NCBI RefSeq assembly: GCF_000003605.2
Contig: NW_003153746.1
Location: 151,541-182,486 of the forward strand
Reading direction: 5' to 3'
DNA: 30,946 nucleotides
Source of the DNA: Saccoglossus kowalevskii
Lineage: Eukaryota > Hemichordata > Enteropneusta > Harrimaniidae
The number at the start of each line of letters is the position of its first letter. Position 1 is the stretch's first letter. A program made the translations under genes and the position numbers. Positions 13,301-25,300 of this stretch are shown piece by piece. Under the pieces are notes generated by a model, which worked only from the letters and a program-made list of their open reading frames with translations, was not told the origin of the DNA and did no database searches.

Positions 13301-16300
13301 AGAATACATTAATAATTATGCAAATTTACAACACTATTAGTTTACATCTCATCAGAAGATCGACCTAAACACAACAATGCTCTTTCATGCGAAAATATAT
13401 TTTCATAATCAAAATATTTTACATGATGATCCAAACTCTTAAATTTCCTGACTGATGTTGTCATGAAATTTAAGCAGCTATGAGTTCTGTCAAGGCAGCA
13501 AAATTTGAAATCTGGCTGCTGATCAATCTTTAAAGTTGACTGCTTCTCACAGTCGCTACTGCATCAATAATAAAGATATTTGTTAAAGGTGACTGCACAC
13601 ATACATGTGCAAGACGATCTTTCCAGCTTATATGAAAGTACACATGTAACAGTCTTTACTCAAGTATAAAATGAACTCTCAGATTTGGTGTCACTGTAGC
13701 GGATTTGATTATACAGATGTGGAAGACAAAAACTGAACTATTCTTGACATTGTCTGTTAACACAGATAAGTTTATTAACAAAATACTGTAATTTACGTCC
13801 TCGTACATTGCACACTTTTGCATTGATACTATACATATGAGACAATACTTTGAGACAATACTTTCACTGTACTTGACTTTCAGTGTTGGTATTTTGTCAA
13901 TAACCTTTCAATATCCCAGCATGCAACATTAATTTAATATATGTATACATGAAAAGAACAAACTCGAAATTAATAGTTTTAAACGAATGATTTGAACGGT
14001 CATCACAGCTGTATGAAAATTATCATGGTTTACTAAATATGGCATGAGAAGCGTGATATTTTCCTGTGACGCATCTAACTCGCTAATTAAAGTAATCTGT
14101 TAATAATATTCCTCACCAGTTTCTGAATATTAGAATGTATTGACTCGGTATGAACAAGTGGGTATTGATTAATATATATTCTAATGTGCACAGAATTTTT
14201 TAAAACAGAAATTCATGTATTAGTTGCTTGAATTGAAATGAAAATTGGCAATTCGTAGCAGCTGTTGGTGGATCAATAAGTCTTATCATCGTCTTGTATC
14301 TTTTGGAATTCATAATTGCACATGCATAGTATTATCCAGTTATTTTGTTATACTTAGTATTTCATAATATATTGATACTACCTGAGTTATAATCAGTGAA
14401 GCATATGGAATAATTGTCTTGTTATTGATTAGCTTGGTCATCATTTTTAATGTGGGAGATATGACAACATGTCCCTGGCTGACCACCTGAGGGCGTTTAG
14501 GTTCTATATCAATGTGATTGGAGTGACTGAATTGCATGGTTTATTGTCTTTGATTTTAGAGTTTGTTCATTTTGTGTTAGTTATCTAGAGATCTATCAGA
14601 TAATCTTGATTATTGGTTTGAATCAATGAATCATGCATTCAAATAAGCATACATAGTTACCTGGTCAATGCTTCCCAAGAAGTGTGCATAGTTACCTGGA
14701 TGATGCATTCCAAGAAGTATCCATAATTACCTGGACAATGCCTCCAGATAAGCATGCATAGTTTAATACAGATGTTCAAACAACCATAGTTACCTGGATG
14801 ATTCATCCCAAGAAGCATGCATAGTTACCTGGGCAATGCTTCCAAAGGAACATGCATTAATTGTTACCAGATTGATGCATCCCAGGAAACATGCATAGTT
14901 ACCTGGGCAATGCTTTCCAAAAACATGCATTGTTACCTGAATGATGCATTCTTGGAAACATGCATATTTACCTGGACAATGCATCCAAATAAGCATGCAT
15001 AGTTACCTGGGCAATGCATCCAAATAAGCATGCATAGTTTAATACCTGGGCAATGCTTCCCAAAAAAACATGCATTGTTACCTGAATGATGCATCCCAGG
15101 AAACATGCATACATAAATGTAGTTACCTGGACAATGCATCCAAATAAGCATGCATAGTTTAATACCTGGGCAATGCTTCCCAAAAAACATGCATACCGTA
15201 GTTACCTGAATGATGCATCCCAGGAAACATGCATAGTTACCTGAACAATGCATCCAAATAAGCATGCATAGTTTAATACCTGGGCAGTGCTTTTCATGAA
15301 GCATGCATAGTTACCTGGGCAATGCTTCCCAAAAAACATGCATAGTTACCTGGATGATGCATTCTGAAAACATGCACAATTACCTGGACAATGCATCCAA
15401 ATAATCATGCATAGTTACCTTGGCAATGCTTCCCAAGAAGTACGCTCGGTTACCTTGACAATGAAGAAGCATGCATAGTTACATGAAAACAATTACTTTA
15501 ATACAGTCATATTTCATCTACTACACTTTGTACTAAATCCTTTCAATATCAACTTCATAATTTTTTTTTTTAAATCACATATATATGGCATTCTGGCCTA
15601 AAAAATTAGAAGGTGTTTTTCCACTAAAATATGAGCAGGAAAAGTTATGTTGAATAAAAAAGAAACTTGAGTTTTCATGTAGCAAAGCTACAACATATAA
15701 TGCAGGATCCTGAGATAATTTTTTCAGTATTTGTTCTGTATTTCAAGTGTGATTATGTTTGAGATTTATAATAATACATGTAGATTAAAATTAACTATAG
15801 AAGTACATGTTCTGACTGATATATTTTGTTTTTATTACAGCTCCAGATTCCATGGAAACATCACATGAACTTGACATGAGAGACAGATATCCTTTTCCAT
15901 ATTTTCTAGATTTTCCAGCAGCTATGAGTCTTGTCGGCAGTTTTTAGACTTGAATTCAATAATCCAAATTTGTGCCATTTCACCACTATGCCACTAGAGG
16001 GCAGTGTTCAATATATGATAGTACCATTTCCATAATTTGGGGTAAAAGTTGGGAACCAAACTTTTTACCATATTTTGGGTATGTTGAATCCAATAAACAA
16101 GGTTCCGAAGCGATATAAGAATATGTAATAGACTAATTTGCATAAACAAAATGGCCACCAAATTTCCTCCTCTCTGCAATATCTTTGTAACAAGACAAGT
16201 GAATATGGGAAATGAAACATTTCTACTCATGTTTTCAGGGTCGGGGAACATTATTAAGACATTTCTTATGGAATTACATCAACATGTTATGTTCCCAACT

Positions 16301-19300
16301 GAGTTATGCCAAAATAGTCATTTTGTTTATGCAAATTAGACTAATAAATCTTCAAAATATCGTTTGGGAACCAGGTTTATCAGATTCAGCATGCCAAAAT
16401 TATGCTAAAAAGTATGGTTCCCAACTTTTACCCCAAAATGACCCTTTCTTCTTAGGCAGGGACTGTTTTCGAAAATGGCACTAGACTATAAGGTTTCTGC
16501 AATGCATATATGATAACAGAATAAAAGTACACTGCAAAGTAGGTCAGTTGTAGGACAGTTCATGCACTGTTCACTCGCCAGTAGTCGTGTAACCTCATAC
16601 AGATCTCAATTAGTTAAAGTTTATTTACGTGCGTGTAAGACAAAACCAACTTAGTGAAATGTAATTATCGAGTAATTTGTCTGATCCAAATGGTTTTAAA
16701 TCAAAGTGAATTTGTGTCCATCAGGGGATATTAGGTTTGTTGCCTGCAGTTCATGCTTACATGTGTATTTACACAATGCAGACCTGTTTTATTTGCAGCA
16801 TAGACCCTAGTGAAAAGTCTTTGCTCACATATAGAGCAAACAACAATAAAATTGTGTCATTCCAATAACATTCTCTTCCAAAAACATGATAGGCCAGGTT
16901 ATGAGATTTTTTTCCACCTTTATCAATATTTTCTTTGAATTAGGTGTGACCGTTTGAAATCATTGGAGGGGGGGTGATTTAAAAAAATAATAATTTGCAA
17001 GCTAGACACAGATAAACAATAAATTGCATGCAAGGTGTTGCGAAGAAACAAATGTTGACACATTCAAAAAAAAAAAAATGAACAAACAGTGTAAGTAAAT
17101 TGCACTGGTGACACACTTGCAGCCATCCCCATTATTTCAAATATTTTACCCCCTTAGCTTGCTGTTTTGAATTTTAAATCAAATTTTATAATTCGTAAAT
17201 TATTTCAGTAAAATTTTTGGACCGAGGGATAAAATTAATCCACAGAAATAAGACATGACCAAGGTACATGAATTAGAATATATTTTAGGTCATAGAATCA
17301 ACCATCTATAAGTGATACTGAGTGAAAGTTTATTATGTTATGACAAACTTGAAATATGCAGTATAATTAATCGGGACATTTCAGCTCCAGACAGCATGAT
17401 TACGGTACTAGTTACACTTCTAATGCAACACGACAATCGGAAATTCTCGTGATAAAATGGTTGTTTCTTTTCTCTGTATGTTAGATTTCTTTTTCTACTG
17501 TTAGAGCATGCATAAACACTTAAGCAGGGGAGTCATCACCTGAGTATGCGTCAGATGGCCATAGCGTGTCATTGTTTACAAACAAGCATCTACCCATGAG
17601 CGTTTGCATTTTTAATGTGTGTTGTTATCGTCACTTGGGACTCAATTCTAGCGTGTGTGCAGGTGACGACCCTCTCGCTTTAAGAATCTTTAATAAGAAT
17701 ATGCAACTATCAAGTTTTTGTAAAGTACAATGTACAATGTTTTTTTGAAACGTTCTGTCTTATCTGTCCTTAACTTTTTGTTCCACGTGGTTAAAGCAGA
17801 TGTTTTCCGGGGCTGACAACGAGAGAAGTGGTCGACTAGACGAGTTTGAAGTTATCCAGCTTATGAAAAAAATAAATCAAGGAGTCACAACTTGTAAAAT
17901 AAAACAAAAATTTAAAGTAAGTCTTGTATACAAATTTATGTAATTTTTTTTTCTTTTCCTCTACAATCATATAGTTAATATAATTCTAATTTTTCTAACA
18001 TTGTTTTTCCAATCTCATGAATAAAATTGGATGAATACATAATTTTTTCACATTTTATTCAGGAAATCACCTTAAACAAGTGTAAAGATGGTAGCAGTAG
18101 ACCTGCCCTGGCTTTTCAAGATTTTTTAGAATTTTTCAAGGAAATTTCAACAAGACCCGAAATTTACTTTTTACTGGTTAGGTAAGGTTGAGTTTATGTT
18201 TAAATACGGTAATCAAAAATGGAATATGTGTAAATCAGAAAGCATATGTATCAGACAATTCTCTGGATAAAAAAGTTAAAGATTTCTTCACACACGTACA
18301 TATATTAGAGTAGCCATTATTTTTCTACAAGCAAGATCCATTAGGCAAATTATTTCCTGTGGCACTAGAAATTTGGGTTATGAAATAATGAAACAAAATT
18401 TAATGATAATGCATGCTCAAAAAGTATGCAGTGGATATTTATTACTGGAATTATTTTAACAATAACAGTATTTTGCTCGTTATACAATTAAGTGGGTATA
18501 ACCTAACCCACTGTAGATCATCTTAATACAAAATTCACTTTAATAGAGACAATGCAAGTTCATGAACCTAACTCAACAACTACCACCAAAGTACACAGAC
18601 ATTATGAAACAAATCAATTGAAAGAGTATATATATATATATATATATATGTTTCAGGTATGCAAGCTGTGAGTTTTTAACGACTGATGATCTGTTGATTT
18701 TTCTGGAAGCAGAACAAGGGGTAAGTAATCCTGATAATAAATTACCATATTTACTCTGCATGTGCGAGTAAGGTTAAATCAGTATTCATAATTCATAGCA
18801 ACCTGATAATTAAAATAGACCAATGAAATCTCACAGTTTGTGGTCGGGAAATTTGCATTATACATGTAATATCAATTTAGTCCTAAATTTATTATTTTTA
18901 TAAATATTCAAGCTGACACCCATAAAAGTTCTCAAGTTCTGACTGTTTAATTCTAAAAATAAGTATAAGAATAATGGAGATACAAATGAGCATATTTATT
19001 AAATTTATTTGCATATTTAAATATTCATTTGCATAGTATTTTATTCATATAAAAGATGATATTCTGATCACAATTAACTGAACACAAAAAAGCTGTCTCA
19101 AATAACATAAAATAGAGTATATAAAAACTCTTAACAATATAACCACTGTGAGTGGTCTATTGTATCTGTATCTAACCAAATGCTAGCATTTGATCAATGG
19201 CTTACAACAGATTTTCTGACACAACTTGTTGTACCAAATCATAAAAAGTTGTACGTGTCTTTTCTAAAGTTCATCCTTTTATACCCAGTCAGTAAAAATT

Positions 19301-22300
19301 CTTATTAGCGTGTGCACAGAAGCGTTAAAATCCAGGTATGAGCAAAATAAACTTCAGACAGGAAATCCACCGTTACAACCTGGACAACCATATATAGTAC
19401 ATTATGTTTCATGTATGAAGCCAAGCCGTCAGCACATTGTATGGTCCTAAGATAAAAACACCTGCAATGCCTGCTGGGAAGTATTATTTATTCATGATGG
19501 TGAACTCCCTGCAAATGAAACATTAATAATGCACTTCAAACTTCATTTTGGTCTTTTTTTTTTCATTCTGTTATCTCCCACTCTTTCTGATCTTTGTGGA
19601 TAATGTCTACAGGGCAAAGCTGGATTTAGGTTTTAAATGTAAATCCCCAAAACTGATTTCTTGTTTTTAGGTCATGTCAGAATAATTTATCTTCAGATTA
19701 GCATATTTGCTCTATATAGCCTTGTAAATTGTTCGTATGACCTAAATATTTAAATGATCCAGCATACATGTATAACAAATGCAATGTACATTGCTATTGA
19801 AGATGTGCCTGTAATGAGCAAATACAGCGTCTTCGTTCTTTACTTATACTTTTACCTGAATTCCGACTGGATGCAGACAATTTATGAAATATACATTGTA
19901 TAAACTGACAGTTCTATGTGATTGATTTTGACATGTCTGTGTTGTGATTGAGGTGGGTTTATTGGTTTTGTCTTTGGTATCTCTGTGTGTAAGGAGGTTG
20001 GATCTGGATTGATAACTGTCACACACAGTGGTTCGTTGCATTCAGTAGGAGCATGGTGAAAGGTAGTTCACATTGTTATGTTTTGTTTACAGATGACGGG
20101 CGTTACAAAAGATAAGTGTCTTGAACTTATCAACAGATTTGAACCTTCAGAAGAAGGAAAGGTCAAAGGTCATTTAGGAATAGATGGTAAGTACATTCAT
20201 TTCTATGGTCAAAAAATAGGTCTTTTATCAGAATTTAAAATCAAAATCAAATTAAAGCACAAATTTAGTGAGAATTTTAAAATAAAATTAAAACAACACG
20301 CATCAATTTGGGAGGCAATATTACTGGAACTTACTTAATTTTTCCTACAGGTAGACCAGTCGCAGATTCGTTCATTTCGTGATGATATCTTCAATTCTTT
20401 AATTGAAATGTGCATTGCTTGTGTATCTTCAAATCAAATGTATGCGAATAAATACAAACAGGGACTATGACATTGATATTGACTTGCTTAATCTGGGGTA
20501 AATATCCATGGAGATTAGAGTTACAATTTGAAGAAAGGTACATTATTGAAATATGGACCATGAACCATGTTATATTATACAACATAAACACAGTTTTGAA
20601 AAAAAAAAAGTTTCAGTATTGAAATAGTTCCAAAGTGATTTCATGTTCTTGAAACCTTTTATTCCATTTTTCAAAAAACACATCATTAAGCAGTGGATAA
20701 TAATTTTATTTTTCAGGAATAGTGTTTTGATTATTAGTATCTTTTTTTTTTGTTTCTTCCAGGATTTACACAATATTTAATGTCTATCGAGTGTGATATC
20801 TTTGATCACAGTCATAGAACAGTATGTCAAGACATGACACAGTCTCTATCACACTACTTTATTGCATCCGCCCACAATACGTAAGTATCTGTATCATTGT
20901 ACATTTTGTATTATATTGGCGTCGCAGTTATGGCAGTTTTCACTCACTCATGTTTGAGATTCAGTTCTTGATTAGGCACGGTTATAAATCTTACTATCCA
21001 GATATGTGAAATTTTTAGGGGCACAGATCATTAACAGGATAATATTCTGTGGGAAATTTAGTTTGTTAATAAAGATAGTTTTCTTTTCTTTATTACTTTA
21101 TTCTGTTCTCTTTTGTTAACTCCGCTGTTGACTTTGTAGAGCGAAGCTCATCATATGAGTGATTGCCCGTCGTCGTTCGTCATCCGTCGTCGTCCGTGTC
21201 AATGTTTTACTTTTTCGACTTCTTCTTGAAAACTACAAGCCTGAATGCTTTGATACTTGGTGTATATGTATCTTGGGTAGACCTCTCTCAGATTTGTTTA
21301 TTTCATGATCATATCTTCAATTCTCTAATTTTGGTGAATATTTTTGTCATTTTTGGTAAAAAGTGATATTTTCAACTTCTTGTTAAAAACCGTAAGTCCA
21401 ATTGCTTTGATATTACATATATAGGTACTACATGTGGACCTCTCTCAGATTCGTTCAATTTGTAATGATATCTTTAATTCTCTAATTTTGGTGAATATTT
21501 TTGTCATTTTTGGTAAAAAGTGATATTTTCAACTTCTTATTAAAAACCGCAAGTCTAATTGCTTTGATATTACATATATAGGTACTACATGTGGACCTCT
21601 CTCAGATTTGTTCATTTGGTGATGATATCTTCAATTCTCTAATTTTGGTGAATATTTTTGTCATTTTTGGTGAAAAGTGATATTTTTGAATTCTTGTTGA
21701 CAACAGCAAGTCCCATTGCATTGATACTTATGCATATTGTTCATTTTCTAATGAAATCCTCTGTTCTTTAATTGAAATGTGCATTGCTAACAGCGGAGCT
21801 ATCTCAGCCGACTGGCTGCTTGTTTTTAAAAATTTTTTATTATTTTTAATTTAGTTACTGACATTTCAATTGCCCACAACTAGTTATAGCATTGTGAATC
21901 CTCTCTATCTGTTACAATGAAAAGAAAGTTGGTCTTTCAATGTTTATGCATGTATTTGTACTTTTGCCTGTAGTCTGTATGTAGGGTATAAGAGGGAAAA
22001 TAATTATTGTTGTTATAAGTATACATTATAATTCGAGACTTTCATATGATTGTCAAATGTAAGTTATTTGTATAAACTCAGGTATTTAATTGAAGATCAA
22101 TTGAAAGGTCCGTCTAGTGCGGAGGGTTACATCCGAGCGCTGCAAAGGGGATGCAGAAGTGTTGAACGTGAGTATTTACTTATTAGACATGCATGCTTAG
22201 ACGTAAAGATTGAATTTTCCTCATTTTCATTTTTACCGTTTGTTTTCTATGAGTGCTCGTTATTTGTGTAATGTATGGCTTAAACACTGCATTTGTGTGA

Positions 22301-25300
22301 GTACAGTTGTCTATTATGGTTTGATCATACTTTCCCCTATTCTACGTCGTCTCAGGTATTCAAGTATCATACTTTCCCCTATTCTACGTCGTCTCAGGTA
22401 TTCAAGTATCATACTTTCCCCTATTCTACGTCGTCTCAGGTATTCAAGTATCATACTTTCCCCTATTCTACGTCGTCTCAGGTATTCAAGTTTCAGTGGA
22501 ATTTTATATAGTTGTAAAATACTTTATTTTAGCTAGAACTAATTTTCGCTGAAAAGGCTTTTTGGTGTTTTGTATGGAATTTATTTTCACTGATTTTTGA
22601 TGAGTTGAATGTGAAATATAAGAAAAAAGGTATATTCGCTGGATTTTATTTTCACTGATCCATTCCTTCAGTGAAAATAGCGAAAATTAATTCCAAGCGA
22701 AAATAAAGTATTCTACAGTAATTGTATTTATGACACAACACAGATAGGTACATGAAAAATAAAGTTTATTACTTTGGCAAAACAGGGGGGCACACAACGA
22801 AATCCATTGGCTTACAAGAAATATACTAGGATGGACTTTATACGCATAATGTCTACTGTTTGAACTGCATTGTCCAGTTTGTATATTAAAACCTGTCCAT
22901 TGAAAATATATGCAATTTTATATGCATATGCTTACAAAAATTTCAAATAAAATAAATTAAATTAAAATTATAGTAATTTCTTTACATCAATGATAAAGTT
23001 AATATTTTATAAAATTGTTATTATTGAACATTTCACTTTTCTTCATCAGTAATATTTGTAATAGTATCTTGACTTTTTTAAGTACTTTTTTTCTCTTTCC
23101 TGTCTAGTCGATTGTTGGGATGGTCCTTCAGACGAAGCTATTATTTACCATGGGCATACCTTGACAAGCAAGATATCATTCAAGTCAGCAATAGAGGCCA
23201 TCAATGAACATGCGTTTACAGTATCACAGTAAGTATCCATTGTTGTACTATGTTGAGTGTTACAGTATTCATTTTTACTATTCATTGTTGTACTGTGTTG
23301 AGTGTTACAGTATCCATTGTTGTACTGTGTCGAGTGTTACAGTATCCATTGTTGTACTATGTTGAGTGTTACAGTATCCATTGTTGTACTATGTTGAGTG
23401 TTACAGTATCCATTGTACTATGTTGAGTGTTACAGTATCCATTGTTATATTCTATTGTTACAGTTTTCATTGTTGTACTGTATTACAGTTTTTATGGTTG
23501 TGCTGTGTTGAGTGTTACAGTAACTATTGTTGTACCATTTTGAGTATTACAGTATCCATTGTTGTACTGTGTTGAGTGTTACAGTTTTCATTGTTGTACT
23601 GTATTGATTGTTACAGTTTTTATTGTTGTGCTGTGTTGAGTGTTACAGTATCCATTGTTGTACTGTGTTGGGTGTTACAGTATCCATAGTGTTGAGTGTT
23701 GAGTGTTACAGTATTCATTGTTACTATCCATTGTTGTACTGTGTTGAGTGTTACAGTATCCATTGTTACTATCCATTGTTGTATTGTGTTGAGTATTACA
23801 GTATCCATTGTTACTATCCATAGTTTTACTGTGTTGAGTGTTACTGTATTCATTGTTGTAATGTGTTGAGTGTTACAGTATCCATCCTTCCTATCCATTG
23901 TTGTACTGTGTTGAGTTCCATTGTTGCAGTATTCAATGTTCTATTGTGTTGAGTGTTATAGTATTCCTTATTACTGTCCATTGTTGTACTATATTGAGTG
24001 TCAGAATATCCATTGTTGTACTTGGTTGAGTGTTACAGTATCGATTGTTCTATTGTGTTGAGTGTTACTATCCATACTTGTGTTTTCATTTATTTCCAGA
24101 TATCCAGTAATAGTTAATATTGAAAATCACTGCTGTCCAGATCAGCAAAGGTACATGGTGAAATGTCTCACATCAACATTCGGAGGTAATGTGTTCAGCA
24201 ATCATTCAATTATAAGTAACATTACATTCTATACTTACTGCAATATCATGTTTTTGTTGTCTTTGATACCAAGTTACGTAAGCGTCCTCTAATAATAAAA
24301 ACAAACATGGCTGCCATCAGGGTTTGAACAGACTCCACATGAAGAAGTTTGCTGGTTCTGTTCTAAACTTTTTGAATTTTGGCATTCCCATGATGTATCT
24401 TTGGAAGAAAAAGATGTATAATAATAAAGTTATTACCTCAAAGTATGCACTCAGACAGTACGCTGCGCATCAACCTCCAGCTGTACTGTTTTTGTGCATG
24501 CATACATTACATGGATGTTATTATTATATGTTTATTGTGTCAATTCATTTTACGGTACATGCTATGGATATGTTTCTCTCTCATACATTATGTATGAATG
24601 TTGTGTGTTCTGAATAATACGTCGCTCTGCAGCCGATCACTAAAACACACTTGTGAGAGGGTATTATGTGAAGACCATTATACATATGCGTTAAAATGTT
24701 CTGGCTCTATTTAGTCATATGTTTGTGATTCGACAAATGTCAGCGAAAGTAGTCAGTCTCTATCTATCAACTGTTTTAATACCTTGCTAGTCACAATATG
24801 CAACTTTACACGCATAGTTATCATAAATAATTTTGAATATTTTTGAAAGTAGTACATGCTGCTATTCAATCTTCTCGTGTATATTTTTTGAATGTATTGC
24901 ATAATTATTTTTTTTTGCATGAAAATAACAGATATCAGTCCTTAATAAAGTATTTCACAGTTACTCAATATTGTTGAAATGAACACCATGTTTATATCAT
25001 CTAGCCGTCTTTACTTGTTCACTGCCAAATAATTCATGATTAAAAACTGGGCTAAATTTATTTGCCAATCACTCATAATTTAAGAGTATTTGCTAATAAC
25101 AGTTATGCCAGAGACTGATGGGCAGACTTGTACTATGTACTCTTATATAGTCACAATGACGTACTTTATATAGCCAAGATAAATTGATTACAATCTCCTT
25201 AGTGTGCAATTTTAACTCGTGGTAAGTATTACTCTGAACATTAGTGACTGCAATGTGAATAGTCTTGTATTTAATGTGGATTTTTTTTCTTTAAGTACTG

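Larger units (their letters stand above)
12661..15840 (+). other. Intron between exons 2 and 3
   Basis: A 3180-base GT-AG intron (GTATGT ... TTTTATTACAG). It contains an inverted-end element at 12915-13126 and the minisatellite at about 14640-15482; the remaining sequence shows no gene. Confidence 0.9.
15887..17786 (+). other. U12-type AT-AC intron (minor spliceosome)
   Basis: The 1900-base intron starts ATATCCTTTT, the full U12 AT-AC donor consensus. It has TCCTTAACT at 17767-17775 as branch site and ends in AC at 17785-17786, about 13 bases after the branch A. No AG lies between the branch site and the resumption of conserved coding sequence (TGG TTA AAG CAG ATG, WLKQM). The only nearby AG, at 17797-17798, would delete WLKQ and break phase. 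The intron also holds a CTCF-like motif, a foldback element at 16031-16440 and a 9-A run near 17070; the rest is AT-rich with no coding signal. Confidence 0.93.
22168..23107 (+). other. Intron between exons 9 and 10
   Basis: A 940-base GT-AG intron with the 42-bp tandem repeat and the second inverted-end element back to back at 22324-22720. The remaining 380 bases, including a T-rich acceptor tract ending CTGTCTAG, show nothing else. Confidence 0.9.

Noticed and set aside
14790..15304. Cys-rich repetitive open frames on the minus strand ([16 protein letters not shown] repeats)
   Set aside because: They arise from the 37-bp minisatellite; several frames and both strands are open at once, and units shift frame.
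14640..15482. CRISPR-like regular repeats
   Set aside because: Repeats are contiguous and imperfect with no unique spacers, and the host is an animal with spliced genes; it is a minisatellite.
17566..17748. Open frame inside the U12 intron ahead of exon 4
   Set aside because: No family similarity, and it ends before the branch site; the conserved sequence resumes only at 17787.
17787..17800. Acceptor at AAAGCAG (17797-17798) giving an exon that starts ATGTTTTCC
   Set aside because: It would need a GT donor in exon 3 that is not there, would lose the conserved WLKQ, and would leave the AG of exon 3 out of phase.
23366..23898. Repetitive open frames on both strands
   Set aside because: By-products of the 32-bp minisatellite inside a PLCL intron.
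24324..24617. 97-codon open frame starting [13 protein letters not shown]
   Set aside because: Lies in an intron, has no recognisable relatives and no splice sites that fit the PLCL phases.
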